Shown: positions 1 to 7,284 of the stretch, piece after piece
Layout of the letters: the number at the start of each line of letters is the position of its first letter
How positions within the stretch are numbered: the first letter of the stretch is position 1
From: Verrucomicrobia bacterium UBA3214
GTDB taxonomy: Bacteria; Verrucomicrobiota; Kiritimatiellia; RFP12; UBA1067
Reading direction: 5' to 3'
NCBI GenBank assembly: GCA_002363575.1
Contig: DEWI01000014.1
Span: 1-22,538, forward strand
DNA length: 22,538 bases
Notes under the pieces: generated by a model
Database searches by the model: none
Told to the model about the DNA's origin: nothing
Seen by the model: only the letters and a program-made list of their open reading frames with translations
Program-made: the position numbers and the translations under genes

Positions 1-2107
1 AGATTTCGCGTCCGCTCCAATGCACGTAGCGCGGGCGCGTCAGCGGCGCGGCGGCGAACGGCACGCGCGGCGGAACTTTCTGCGTGAGCACCACCGTCGC
101 CTCCATCACCGGCCACGTCCAGGCGGAGTCCGGCGAATCCTCGCGAATCTTCACCTTGATCGCGGCGGCGCCCGGCTCGGAGCTGGCGACGCGCTCGGCG
201 CGTATGAAAAGTTTAAGCCGCCCGTCCTTGAAAGCGACGCGGCGGCGGCACACGAAGTCTTCGACGGCGGCGAGATTGCGGTTCGGCATCACTCTCATCG
301 CGCACTCCGCGGCGATCTCTATACCCACCGGGACACTCAAAAGCAGCAGGCCCTTGAGCTGGGAATCGGAATACGAAAGCTGGCTGGACCCGATCGCGAA
401 ATCTCCAAGGAAAGGCTCGTTGGCGAGCGTGAACTCCTTGACGATTTCGCACATCACTCCGGGGCTGGACTCCAATTCGTCGGCGTCGGAAACGAGCGGC
501 TGCATCGCGCCCGTGTCGAACTGACGGTTGCGCATCGCCTCCTTCTTGATCGCAGCCTTGCGTTCCGCCGCCTTGGCGCCCCTGCCCTTCGGCTCGGCGA
601 GATACTGCGCGCCCGTCAGCCGGCGCTCCGCGCCAAGCAGCGTCATGCGCGGGAAGACGCGCGTAAGCCGCAGCTCCGCATCTCTGCGGACTTCGAGGGA
701 AAGCGCGGCGGCGAAATCCAGCTTGCGCACCTTCCGGCCCGCGAAAAGCGCGCCGACGTCGCAAGGCACGCCGGCGGCGACGAGCTGCGCCAGCGCGTGC
801 TGAAGCTGCAATATTCCGCGGCGGTTGAGGGAATCCAGCGCGATCGTCGCGAACTCCCTCCCTTTCAAGACGTCTTCGGCCGCACTGGTCATCAAGCCGC
901 GCGGCCCGACTTCGAGAAAGACGCGGTAGCCGTCTTCGTACATGCGCGAGATCGTCTCGGCGAAGCGCACGCTCTTCGCCCAGCGCCCGGCCGTCTCGGC
1001 GCGCGCGGCGCGCACGCGCCGCGGCGTCTGCGCCGCTTCGCCGCACGAATAGACTTCGATAAGCGGCTCGCTCTTCATCCAGCCGTCAGCGAATTTTCTG
1101 ATGGCCGGCACGAGAGACGAGCATGCGGGAGTGTTGAACGGCCGGTCGATCGCCATGCGCATCGTGCGGATGCCGGCGTCGGCGAACATCTTCACGGCTT
1201 CGTCGGCGTATTCGGGATCGACGGCATAGACGCGGCGGCGCGGCGAAAACTCCATCGTCGGCGCTATTTTCCCTTTCGGCATCGCGGCGACTACCGCGCC
1301 ATCTTCGCCGGGATGGCGCATCAGCACGGAAAGCATCACCGTCTTTGCCAGCCCGCCGTGCGAGACGGCCTTGTCAACTATCCGGTATATCGCCTTGAGC
1401 GCGGCGACGCGCTCGTGGCGGCGCGGCGTGCCGGCCGCGCCGGACTTGAGAACGGCCGCCAGATCCCCGCCGACGCAGCCGACGACGCCATCGGGTGAAA
1501 TCTTGAACGCCTCCATGAGGCGCGCGAGGGCGTCGCTCGCCGAATAGACGGCGACGAGCGCCTGCGCGTACGCGCCGGACGAGAATATGTCGGCGTCATG
1601 GCGGTAGTACGGCGCCGGCGGGAAAATGAAGTTCGAAGGCGTGAACTCCTCGTTGTCGTTCATCGCCTCTTCCAACTCGTCGAACGCCGCGCGGCACACC
1701 GGAAACTGCACGGCGATGTCGCGAAGCATGTCGGGATAGAACGATATGACGCCGGGGAAGATGAATGCCAGCTTGCCGCCGTTTTCGCCGCCCACGAGAC
1801 GGTCGCGCGAATAGTACGTGCCGCTCTTGTCGCGAAGCCGCCGCGCGCCAGCGGCGATTCGCGCGTGCGCCGACGAAAGGCGCAGGCGCAGCTCCTGTAT
1901 CGTCGAAGCGATCACCGCTATTCTCGCCGCGCCCCGCCCGGCGGAGCAGGTGTAGGCGATGTCGGCCAGCGGGACGTCGCGAACGCGATCGATGAAGCCG
2001 ATCACGTTCGCGATCTCCTCCGCGAGCGCGTCGTCGTCCGCCGCGGAAACGACAATCAATTCACTGCCTGCTGCATCCACTGAACTTCCCCCGGTATAGA
2101 GCAGCAT
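1..2107 (-). CDS. Partial PKS-like protein: degenerate acyltransferase plus dehydratase domains
   Basis: The frame is open for 702 codons from an ATG at 2107 and leaves the window at its 3' end. Residues about 15-100 resemble the linker that follows ketosynthase domains. Residues about 111-455 resemble a polyketide/fatty-acid acyltransferase: GKLAFIFPG near the start, and GPRGLMTSAA with an ALAQLVAAGVPCDV segment near the end. Residues about 557-680 resemble a hotdog-fold polyketide dehydratase. The key motifs are altered. The usual GQGSQ reads GVISF (119-123), GHSxGE reads GCVGGD (210-215, no Ser nucleophile), the FHT motif reads FNT (324-326), and the dehydratase PFLxDH reads PFLGDF (565-570). 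There is no ketosynthase before it. A GTG at 2080 with GGGGGAAG just upstream is an alternative start. It lies 10 bases after fcl and is probably cotranscribed. The fold assignment is by motif memory; lack of activity is inferred. Confidence 0.7.
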   Translation of the reverse strand, partial: MLLYTGGSSVDAAGSELIVVSAADDDALAEEIANVIGFIDRVRDVPLADIAYTCSAGRGAARIAVIASTIQELRLRLSSAHARIAAGARRLRDKSGTYYSRDRLVGGENGGKLAFIFPGVISFYPDMLRDIAVQFPVCRAAFDELEEAMNDNEEFTPSNFIFPPAPYYRHDADIFSSGAYAQALVAVYSASDALARLMEAFKISPDGVVGCVGGDLAAVLKSGAAGTPRRHERVAALKAIYRIVDKAVSHGGLAKTVMLSVLMRHPGEDGAVVAAMPKGKIAPTMEFSPRRRVYAVDPEYADEAVKMFADAGIRTMRMAIDRPFNTPACSSLVPAIRKFADGWMKSEPLIEVYSCGEAAQTPRRVRAARAETAGRWAKSVRFAETISRMYEDGYRVFLEVGPRGLMTSAAEDVLKGREFATIALDSLNRRGILQLQHALAQLVAAGVPCDVGALFAGRKVRKLDFAAALSLEVRRDAELRLTRVFPRMTLLGAERRLTGAQYLAEPKGRGAKAAERKAAIKKEAMRNRQFDTGAMQPLVSDADELESSPGVMCEIVKEFTLANEPFLGDFAIGSSQLSYSDSQLKGLLLLSVPVGIEIAAECAMRVMPNRNLAAVEDFVCRRRVAFKDGRLKLFIRAERVASSEPGAAAIKVKIREDSPDSAWTWPVMEATVVLTQKVPPRVPFAAAPLTRPRYVHWSGREI

Positions 2108-2117
2108 CCATGCGCAG

Positions 2118-3053
2118 CTACAGCCTCGCTACGCCGTCGGCTACTTCGCGGCGGTACGCCGCGACGGTGCGGCGCAAACCTTCGGCCAGCGGGATCGACG
2201 GCTTCCAGCCGAGCGAACGGATGAGCGAAGTGTCGCAGAGCTTGCGCGGCGTGCCGTCGGGCTTCGTCGCGTCCCAAACGATGCGCGCGCCGGAGCCTGT
2301 CGCGTTCTTCACGGCTTCGGCGAGTTCGCGTATCGAAACCTCTTCGCCGCTGCCGACATTCATGACGTCGGGAGGATTGTCGAGCGAAAGCGCGAATAGG
2401 CAGGCGGACGCGAGATCATCGACATGGAGGAATTCGCGCAGCGCGCTTCCCGTCCCCCAGAGCGTGACGGCGTCGCCGGCGGTCTCGAATTTCCGTATCA
2501 GCGTCGGCAGGACGTGGCCGTGGACGATATCGTAGTTGTCGCCCGGTCCGTAGAGGTTGGTGGGCATCAGCGAATGGTAGAGGACGCCGCTTTCGCGCCG
2601 CAGGAATTCGCAGAGCTTCAAGCCGGAAATCTTCGCGAGCGCGTATCCCTCGTTCGTCTTTTCGAGTTCGCTCGTCAAAAGCGCGCTTTCCGGGATCGGC
2701 TGCGGCGCAAGGCGCGGATATATGCACGTCGAGCCGAGAAACAGCAGGCGCTTCACGCCGGCCTTGTACGCCCCCCAGACCGTGTTCAGCGCTATCATCT
2801 CGTTCTCGTAGAGGAACAAGGCGTTCGCCGCGCTGTTCGCGCCGATCCCGCCGACGCGCGCGGCGGCTATCACCGCGACATCCGGCTTCTCTTCCTCGTA
2901 GAACGCGCCCACCGCGCAGGCGTCGAGCAGATCGAGCTGCGAATGGCTGCGCACGACGACGTTCTTGAAGCCGGCGGCGTCCAGCGCGCGGCACACCGCG
3001 CTGCCGACCATCCCCTTGTGGCCGGCTACGTATATCTTGGATCTGGCGTCCAT
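2118..3053 (-). CDS. fcl: GDP-L-fucose synthase
   Basis: Converts GDP-4-keto-6-deoxy-D-mannose to GDP-L-fucose with NADPH (epimerase plus reductase), in the cytoplasm. The 311-residue length fits the family (about 310-320). It is a short-chain dehydrogenase fold with the nucleotide-binding GHKGMVGSA motif at residues 11-19, RVGGIGAN at 66-73, catalytic Ser108 in LGSTC, Tyr137-x3-Lys141, and the epimerase acid/base pair Cys110 and His180 (GHGH). I chose the ATG at 3053 because GGAG lies 6 bases upstream. An in-frame GTG at 3065 would add four residues but sits on that ribosome-binding site. It follows gmd by 46 bases and is followed by the PKS-like gene, so the three form an apparent operon read from the promoter at 4136-4165. 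The identification is secure. Confidence 0.96.
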   Translation of the reverse strand: MDARSKIYVAGHKGMVGSAVCRALDAAGFKNVVVRSHSQLDLLDACAVGAFYEEEKPDVAVIAAARVGGIGANSAANALFLYENEMIALNTVWGAYKAGVKRLLFLGSTCIYPRLAPQPIPESALLTSELEKTNEGYALAKISGLKLCEFLRRESGVLYHSLMPTNLYGPGDNYDIVHGHVLPTLIRKFETAGDAVTLWGTGSALREFLHVDDLASACLFALSLDNPPDVMNVGSGEEVSIRELAEAVKNATGSGARIVWDATKPDGTPRKLCDTSLIRSLGWKPSIPLAEGLRRTVAAYRREVADGVARL

Positions 3054-3099
3054 GCTTTTCTCCACATTGGTTTGTCCGCTAACATTGCGCCGCGGCGTC

Positions 3100-4107
3100 T
3101 CAAACTTCGCGAAGCTTGCGCTCTTTCTCCGCGAGCGCGAGATCGGCTTCGACCATGAGTTTGACGAGTTCTTTGAAAGTCACTCGCGGCTGCCAGCCAA
3201 GCTCGCGCTTCGCTTTCGTCGCGTCTCCCAGTAGCTGGTCCACCTCCGTGGGGCGCGCGTAGCGCGCATCGTATTCGACGTATTCGCGCCAATCGAGGCC
3301 GACGGCGCCGAAGGCCGCTTCGAGAAACTCCTTGACCGAATGCATCTCGCCGGTGGCCAAGACGAAATCGTCCGGCTTGTCGTGCTGGAGTATCCTCCAC
3401 ATGCCCTCGACGTAATCCACCGCGTAGCCCCAATCGCGCAGCGATTCGATATTGCCCATGTAGAGCTTCTTCTGGAGACCGGCCTTGATGCGCCCGACCG
3501 CACGCGTGATCTTCCTCGTCACGAACGTCTCGCCGCGCCGCGGCGACTCGTGGTTGAAGAGTATGCCGTTCGACGCGAACATTCCGTACGCCTCGCGATA
3601 GTTCCTGACCGCCCAGTACGCGTAGAGCTTCGCGACGGCGTAGGGCGAGCGCGGGTAGAACGGCGTCGTCTCCTTCTGCGGGACTTCCTGGACGAGTCCG
3701 AAAAGCTCGGAGGTCGAAGCCTGGTAGAACTTCGTCAGCTTCGCGCGCCCCGTGAGCCGTATCGCCTCCAGAAGCCGCATCGTCCCCAGCGCGTCCACGT
3801 CGCCCGTGAATTCCGGGGAATCGAAAGAAACGCGCACATGGCTCTGCGCCGCCAGATTATAAACTTCGTCCGGCTGTATCTCGTAGATCAGGCGCCCGAG
3901 ATTGGATGAATCGGCCATGTCGCCGTAATGGAGGAACAGCTTCACTCCGTTCACGTGCGGATCCTGGTAGAGATGGTCGATTCGCTCCGTGTTGAATGTC
4001 GAGGCTCTGCGTATCAGCCCGTGGACTTCGTAGCCCTTGGAAAGGAGCAACTCGGTCAAATAGCTGCCGTCTTGCCCTGTTATTCCGGTTATCAGTGCTC
4101 TTTTCAT
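3100..4107 (-). CDS. gmd: GDP-mannose 4,6-dehydratase
   Basis: First committed step of GDP-L-fucose synthesis: GDP-D-mannose to GDP-4-keto-6-deoxymannose, using bound NADP(H), in the cytoplasm. The 335-residue protein begins with the Rossmann motif [11 protein letters not shown] (G8, G11, G14), has the [15 protein letters not shown] segment typical of this family at 33-47, the catalytic Thr132 and Glu134 in STSELFG, and Tyr156-x3-Lys160 (YAVAK). [16 protein letters not shown] (185-200) is the family's substrate and tetramer-interface segment. The start is the ATG at 4107, preceded by AAAAGGG. It is the first gene of a minus-strand operon with fcl, which makes the next enzyme. GDP-fucose would feed a surface glycan or glycolipid; which one cannot be read from this window. 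Confidence 0.97.
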   Translation of the reverse strand: MKRALITGITGQDGSYLTELLLSKGYEVHGLIRRASTFNTERIDHLYQDPHVNGVKLFLHYGDMADSSNLGRLIYEIQPDEVYNLAAQSHVRVSFDSPEFTGDVDALGTMRLLEAIRLTGRAKLTKFYQASTSELFGLVQEVPQKETTPFYPRSPYAVAKLYAYWAVRNYREAYGMFASNGILFNHESPRRGETFVTRKITRAVGRIKAGLQKKLYMGNIESLRDWGYAVDYVEGMWRILQHDKPDDFVLATGEMHSVKEFLEAAFGAVGLDWREYVEYDARYARPTEVDQLLGDATKAKRELGWQPRVTFKELVKLMVEADLALAEKERKLREV

Positions 4108-4135
4108 ATCGTTTGCCCTTTTCGTGTCGTTCGTT

Positions 4136-4165
4136 ATTATACCAAATTTGCGCGGAGCGCGTCAA
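4136..4165 (-). promoter_or_regulatory. Promoter of the gmd-fcl operon
   Basis: Read on the minus strand, TTGACG (4165-4160) and TATAAT (4141-4136) are separated by 18 bases, and the -10 is preceded by TGG, giving an extended -10 (TGnTATAAT). It lies about 30 bases upstream of the gmd start codon. The match to the housekeeping sigma consensus is strong for such GC-rich DNA. Confidence 0.7.
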
Positions 4166-4194
4166 AGCCGCCGCCTTTGTCCTGGCCGCGAACC

Positions 4195-4229
4195 GATCGT
4201 ACCGCCCCCTTGCAGGCGGAATTCCGATC
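4195..4229. repeat. Two-tier inverted repeat in the gmd/rph gap
   Basis: An outer pair GATCG (4195-4199) / CGATC (4225-4229) encloses an inner pair CCGCC (4202-4206) / GGCGG (4215-4219). It lies upstream of both predicted promoters, so if functional it would act as DNA (a protein-binding site) rather than as RNA. It is short enough to be chance. Confidence 0.25.
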
Positions 4230-4296
4230 CTGTCTTCCGGCAAGCGGGAAACGAGACGGCGGCTCCGTCCATTCGGGAACTTGTCTTTCTTCCCTT

Positions 4297-4330
4297 ATAT
4301 ATAGAGAGACGCGATATATAGGGAGACGCG
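4297..4330. repeat. 17-bp tandem direct repeat upstream of rph
   Basis: Two adjacent 17-base units, ATATATAGAGAGACGCG (4297-4313) and ATATATAGGGAGACGCG (4314-4330), differ at one base. They sit about 55 bases upstream of the predicted rph -10 box and about 130 bases upstream of the gmd promoter. Two helical-turn-spaced copies in a promoter region suggest an operator for a dimeric regulator, but no regulator gene is nearby to support this. Confidence 0.5.
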
Positions 4331-4383
4331 GCATTCGGCAAAACCAAAAAACGCCGCGGCGGCGAATCAAGCCGGGAAAATTT

Positions 4384-4391
4384 GATACAAT
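4384..4391 (+). promoter_or_regulatory. Probable extended -10 promoter of rph
   Basis: TGATACAAT (4383-4391, TG-n-TACAAT) resembles the extended -10 boxes upstream of gmd and of the 6207 lipoprotein gene. No good -35 hexamer is visible. Transcription would begin near 4398, which argues that rph starts at the ATG at 4452 and not at the earlier in-frame ATG at 4392. Confidence 0.45.
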
Positions 4392-4451
4392 ATGCGCCGG
4401 CGCTGCGAACGCACGCGCAATCCATCCGCAAAGCCGGGGCAGAAGCAGAAC

Positions 4452-5147
4452 ATGAAAAAAGCCAATGAACTGAGGGAAATCGAATTTGTCCGCGACTTTA
4501 CGAAGTATGCGGCCGGAAGCGTTCTGATCAAATGGGGCGGGACGTGGGTCCTTTGCACCGCGAGCGTCGAAAACAAGGTGCCGCCGTTCCTCAGAGACAC
4601 CGGGCGCGGCTGGGTCACGGCGGAATACGCGATGCTTCCGTCCAGCACAAGAGAGCGCAAGGAACGCGACATCAAAAAGCTGAAGCCGGACGCACGCTCC
4701 ACGGAGATTCAGCGCCTCGTAGGGCGCGCGCTGCGCGCGGCCATCGAACTGGAGGCGCTGGGCGAACGCCAGATCGTCATCGATTGCGATGTTCTCCAGG
4801 CCGACGGCGGGACGCGCTGCGCCTCCATCACCGGCGGTATGGTGGCGCTGGAACTCGCCGTGCGCAAGCTCCTCGCGGAAGGCGCGATCGAGCGCAATCC
4901 GATAATCCACCGCGTCGCCGCTGTTTCCGTTGGGATCTGCGAAGGCAAGCCCGTGTTGGATTTGGACTACGCGCACGATTCGTCTGCCGACGTCGATATG
5001 AATATCGTGATGACGGACGACGGGCGCTTCGTGGAAATGCAAGGCACGGCGGAACACGAGCCGTTCACTCCGGAGCAGCTCGAAAAGCTGCTCGCGCTCG
5101 CCCGCAAAGGGCTGCGCAAAATCTTCGAAATCATGGGCAAGATGTGA
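4452..5147 (+). CDS. rph: Ribonuclease PH
   Basis: Phosphate-dependent 3'-to-5' exoribonuclease that trims tRNA 3' ends, acting as a cytoplasmic hexameric ring. The 231 residues are slightly shorter than the usual 235-245. Recognisable segments are GSVLIKWGGTWVLCTASVE (22-40), GRGWVTAEYAMLPSST (51-66), RSTEIQRLVGRALRA (82-96), DCDVLQADGGTR (111-122, phosphate-site Arg122), and LDY..DSSADVDMN (171-184) with the catalytic aspartates. The family's N-terminal R-x-DGR motif is not present with either start. An earlier in-frame ATG at 4392 would add a basic 20-residue leader of unfamiliar sequence and falls on the presumed transcription start. The 3' end overlaps the next gene by 4 bases (ATGTGA). 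rph is often next to rdgB; here a glycosyltransferase follows. Confidence 0.95.
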   Translation: MKKANELREIEFVRDFTKYAAGSVLIKWGGTWVLCTASVENKVPPFLRDTGRGWVTAEYAMLPSSTRERKERDIKKLKPDARSTEIQRLVGRALRAAIELEALGERQIVIDCDVLQADGGTRCASITGGMVALELAVRKLLAEGAIERNPIIHRVAAVSVGICEGKPVLDLDYAHDSSADVDMNIVMTDDGRFVEMQGTAEHEPFTPEQLEKLLALARKGLRKIFEIMGKM

Positions 5148-6109
5148 ACAGTCCGCTCTACACCGTCCTCATAGTCACGTGGAACGGCGACGGCCTGCTC
5201 GAAAACTGCCTCCGCTCCATCGCCGCCGCGACGGCGCCGACGCCGCATTGCGTCGTCGTGGACAACGCCGCGCTCGAATCCACGCGCGAGCTTTGCGGGC
5301 GTTTCGCTTTCGCCACGTACGTCCGCGCCCCGGAGAATCTCGGCTTCGCCGGAGGGAACGATCTGGGACTGCTGTATTGCACGACGAAATACGTCTGCCT
5401 GCTCAACAACGATACGATCGTTCACGAAGATTCATTCGCGCCGCTCGTCGATTTCTTGGAGCGGCACGATAATATCGCGGTTGCGCAGGGGACGATGAAA
5501 CTCCCGAACTGCGGCGGCACGCTCGACGATTGCGGCACGGTGCTGAAGTGGTACGGATTGCAGCGCCACCGCTATTTCAGGGCGCCCGCGCCTCCCGCGC
5601 TCGCGCCAGTCGCGGTGTTCGCCGCCAAAGGCGCTTTCATGATGATCCGCAAAGCCGTAGTCGCCGAAACCGGCGGGACGCTTTTCCACGCCCATTTCAA
5701 GAGCTACTACGAAGAAACGGACTTCTGCCACCGGGTGTGGCTTGCAGGCCGCGAAGTATGGTTCGTGCCGACTCCGCCGATCGACCATCTTCTCGGCGCC
5801 ACCTCGTCGCGCTTCGACAATGCCGCAATCTGGCGGCAGTATGTCGCGAACATCTTCTTTTCGTTCTCCGCGAATTTCTCGTTGGAGGGCAAGGCGAGGA
5901 TACTCGTCCCCTTCTGCTTCGTCTATCTGGCGTTTACGCTGCTCTGCCTGGCGAAAGGCAGGTTCCGGCTCTTTCTGGCGATGCTGCAAGTGCCGCTCGT
6001 GAACTTCAAGCGGCGCAAAGAGTTGCGAGACGCGAAAGCGGCCGTCAAGCACTGCAGGAAGCTCCCGGATCGCGAAATCCTCCGGCGCGTCATGCGTGCG
6101 CGGGACTGA
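5144..6109 (+). CDS. Family 2 glycosyltransferase (rhamnosyltransferase-like)
   Basis: Predicted to transfer a sugar from a nucleotide donor to a lipid-linked or surface glycan at the cytoplasmic membrane face. The 321 residues show the GT-A fold signature: VLIVTWNGDGLLENCLRS (8-25), ENLGFAGGNDLGL (64-76), the metal-binding LLNNDTIV (87-94), and a catalytic-loop YYEETDFCHRVWLAG (188-202). A hydrophobic stretch at about 253-288 could anchor it to the membrane. The start is a GTG inside the rph stop (ATGTGA), giving tight coupling; without it the N-terminal strand would be lost. The donor cannot be decided from the sequence. GDP-fucose is made by the divergent operon, but fucosyltransferases are usually of other families, while GT2 proteins of this type commonly use dTDP-rhamnose. 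Confidence 0.88.
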   Translation: MNSPLYTVLIVTWNGDGLLENCLRSIAAATAPTPHCVVVDNAALESTRELCGRFAFATYVRAPENLGFAGGNDLGLLYCTTKYVCLLNNDTIVHEDSFAPLVDFLERHDNIAVAQGTMKLPNCGGTLDDCGTVLKWYGLQRHRYFRAPAPPALAPVAVFAAKGAFMMIRKAVVAETGGTLFHAHFKSYYEETDFCHRVWLAGREVWFVPTPPIDHLLGATSSRFDNAAIWRQYVANIFFSFSANFSLEGKARILVPFCFVYLAFTLLCLAKGRFRLFLAMLQVPLVNFKRRKELRDAKAAVKHCRKLPDREILRRVMRARD

Positions 6110-6136
6110 GCGCCCGCCGCCGCGGATGCAGAAATA

Positions 6137-6145
6137 TGGTATAAT
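6137..6145 (+). promoter_or_regulatory. Extended -10 promoter of the envelope cluster
   Basis: TGGTATAAT at 6137-6145 is the same nine bases as in the gmd promoter, with no clear -35 hexamer upstream. It lies 62 bases before the 6207 start codon and just after the glycosyltransferase stop, so the YcfL-like gene and those after it appear to be a separate transcription unit. Confidence 0.6.
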
Positions 6146-6157
6146 AATGCGCACGCA

Positions 6158-6173
6158 CGGCGGGGATCCGCCG
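6158..6173 (+). other. Small hairpin in the 5' leader of the envelope cluster
   Basis: CGGCGG (6158-6163) and CCGCCG (6168-6173) form a 6-bp G+C stem with a GGAT loop, a few bases after the expected transcription start. No T-run follows, so it is not a terminator; a 5'-end stabilising stem is possible. Confidence 0.35.
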
Positions 6174-6206
6174 CGCCGCAAAAACCGGAAACACGGGAGA
6201 CGTGAC

Positions 6207-6590
6207 ATGAAGAAAAACATACTTGCCGCTCTCGCCGCGGCGTGCGCGCTGGCGCTCGGCGGTTGCACAAGCCTGCACACCGCGCCGGACGACCGCCGCG
6301 TCACTGTCGCGCCGGCGCTCGGCGATTCCGTCTGGGTGACCGACGTGCGCATGGCGAAGGGACGTTCGCAATGCTACACGCTGCAAGCGAACATCGCAAA
6401 CAACACTTCCAGCGTCGCGCAACTGGAGTACTGCGTAATCTGGCTCGACTCCACGGGAATGGAGATTTCCACGCTCTTGAGCGGCTGGCAGTTCGCGTCG
6501 CTCGCGCCTCGCGAAGTACGCGGCCTGACGGCGACGGCGCCTTCCCCGGATGCGTGCGACTTCCGCTTCTACGTGCAACCTGCAAGGTAA
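6207..6590 (+). CDS. YcfL-like lipoprotein (DUF1425 family)
   Basis: A 127-residue lipoprotein: basic start (MKKN), hydrophobic core, and a lipobox ending LGGC with Cys20 as the predicted acylated residue. The mature part resembles E. coli YcfL: a stretch NNTSSVAQLEYCVIWLDSTG followed by a turn, a hydrophobic 'W-x-F-x-S-L' strand and a C-terminal FRFYVQP strand, suggesting a small immunoglobulin-like beta sandwich. The ATG at 6207 is chosen because GGAGA lies 6 bases upstream; the frame is open further 5' but without a signal peptide. The next gene is LpoB-like, and E. coli also has ycfL beside lpoB, which supports the assignment. The molecular role of YcfL is not established. Location is inferred to be the outer or inner membrane, facing the periplasm. 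Confidence 0.8.
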   Translation: MKKNILAALAAACALALGGCTSLHTAPDDRRVTVAPALGDSVWVTDVRMAKGRSQCYTLQANIANNTSSVAQLEYCVIWLDSTGMEISTLLSGWQFASLAPREVRGLTATAPSPDACDFRFYVQPAR

Positions 6591-6629
6591 AACGCATCTC
6601 CACCAAACTCCAACAAACGAGGACCAGAC

Positions 6630-7238
6630 ATGATCGCCAGATTTGCAACTTTCGCGGTGGCCGCGCTTCTTCTCGCTGGCTGCACAACGCCAACTACGCG
6701 CATCGACATCCGCAACGACCGCGGGCCGGCAGTCGCCGCGCTCGACTATCGCGACATCAAGGAAGCCGTAAGCGAGCTCGCGCAGAGCCTTTTCAGGACC
6801 GGGCGGCTGAATCGCGCGGACGGCAAACTCAACGTGCTGACCGTCGGCAATGTAGAGAACGACACGATGCAGCATCTCGATACGGACATCCTCACCAACT
6901 ACCTCGTCGAAGAAATGGTGAACTCCGGGCAAGTCCTCGTATCTTCGGCGATCTCGCACGGCGCTTCGCAGCGCGACGAGATGATCGGCGCCGTGCGCTC
7001 CGTGCGCGGCGACCCGGAATTCAACCAGTCCACCGTCGCCGCGCAAGGCCAGCTCGTAGATGCGAACCTATCGCTCAAAGGCAAGATCGTGCAGCGCGAG
7101 CTTCGCATGGACGGCGGCGACAAGCAAGTGGAATACTACTTCTCGATGATGCTCACGGACACCCACACGGGGCTGAGGCTCTGGCAAAAGCAGCACCTCA
7201 TCGGCAAGCGCACGGATGCGCGCACGCCGACATGGTGA
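6630..7238 (+). CDS. lpoB: LpoB-like lipoprotein (penicillin-binding-protein activator family)
   Basis: A 202-residue lipoprotein with a classic lipobox LLAGC (Cys18). The mature domain matches the LpoB pattern: DYRDIKEAVSELAQSLF (amphipathic helix), LNVLTVGNVENDTMQHLDTDILTNYLVEEMVNSGQ (strand, conserved N-D-T, helix), then DANLSLKGKIVQRELR and a VEYYFSMMLTDTHTGLRLWQKQ strand pair. In E. coli LpoB is an outer-membrane lipoprotein that activates the peptidoglycan synthase PBP1b; outside enterobacteria the family often sits in operons with YcfL-, COG3014- and FlgT-type genes and its partner is unknown. The start has GAGGA 6 bases upstream. It lies 39 bases after the YcfL-like gene. The fold family is secure; an activator role here is an inference. 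Confidence 0.85.
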   Translation: MIARFATFAVAALLLAGCTTPTTRIDIRNDRGPAVAALDYRDIKEAVSELAQSLFRTGRLNRADGKLNVLTVGNVENDTMQHLDTDILTNYLVEEMVNSGQVLVSSAISHGASQRDEMIGAVRSVRGDPEFNQSTVAAQGQLVDANLSLKGKIVQRELRMDGGDKQVEYYFSMMLTDTHTGLRLWQKQHLIGKRTDARTPTW

Positions 7239-7284
7239 TGCGCCGCACCCCCATCAACACAACACGCGAAACCAGGCGACTACG

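Larger units (their letters stand above)
4108..4451. other. Divergent intergenic region between gmd and rph
   Basis: This 344-base gap separates two divergently transcribed units and is richer in A+T than its surroundings. It holds the gmd promoter, a likely rph promoter, a 17-bp tandem repeat and a two-tier inverted repeat, listed separately. No convincing coding frame, tRNA or small-RNA gene is visible in it. Confidence 0.7.

Noticed and set aside
20..1498. A 492-codon open frame on the plus strand
   Set aside because: It is Arg/His-rich with no recognisable motif and lies antisense to the intact PKS-like frame, whose protein shows clear family motifs.
3054..3065. Upstream GTG start of fcl at 3065
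   Set aside because: It overlaps the GGAG ribosome-binding site that is well placed for the ATG at 3053, and the family begins close to that ATG.
4148..4296. A tRNA or small structured RNA in the gmd/rph gap
   Set aside because: Several short inverted repeats occur, but there is no cloverleaf, no T-loop GTTC motif at the right spacing, and no promoter reading into them.
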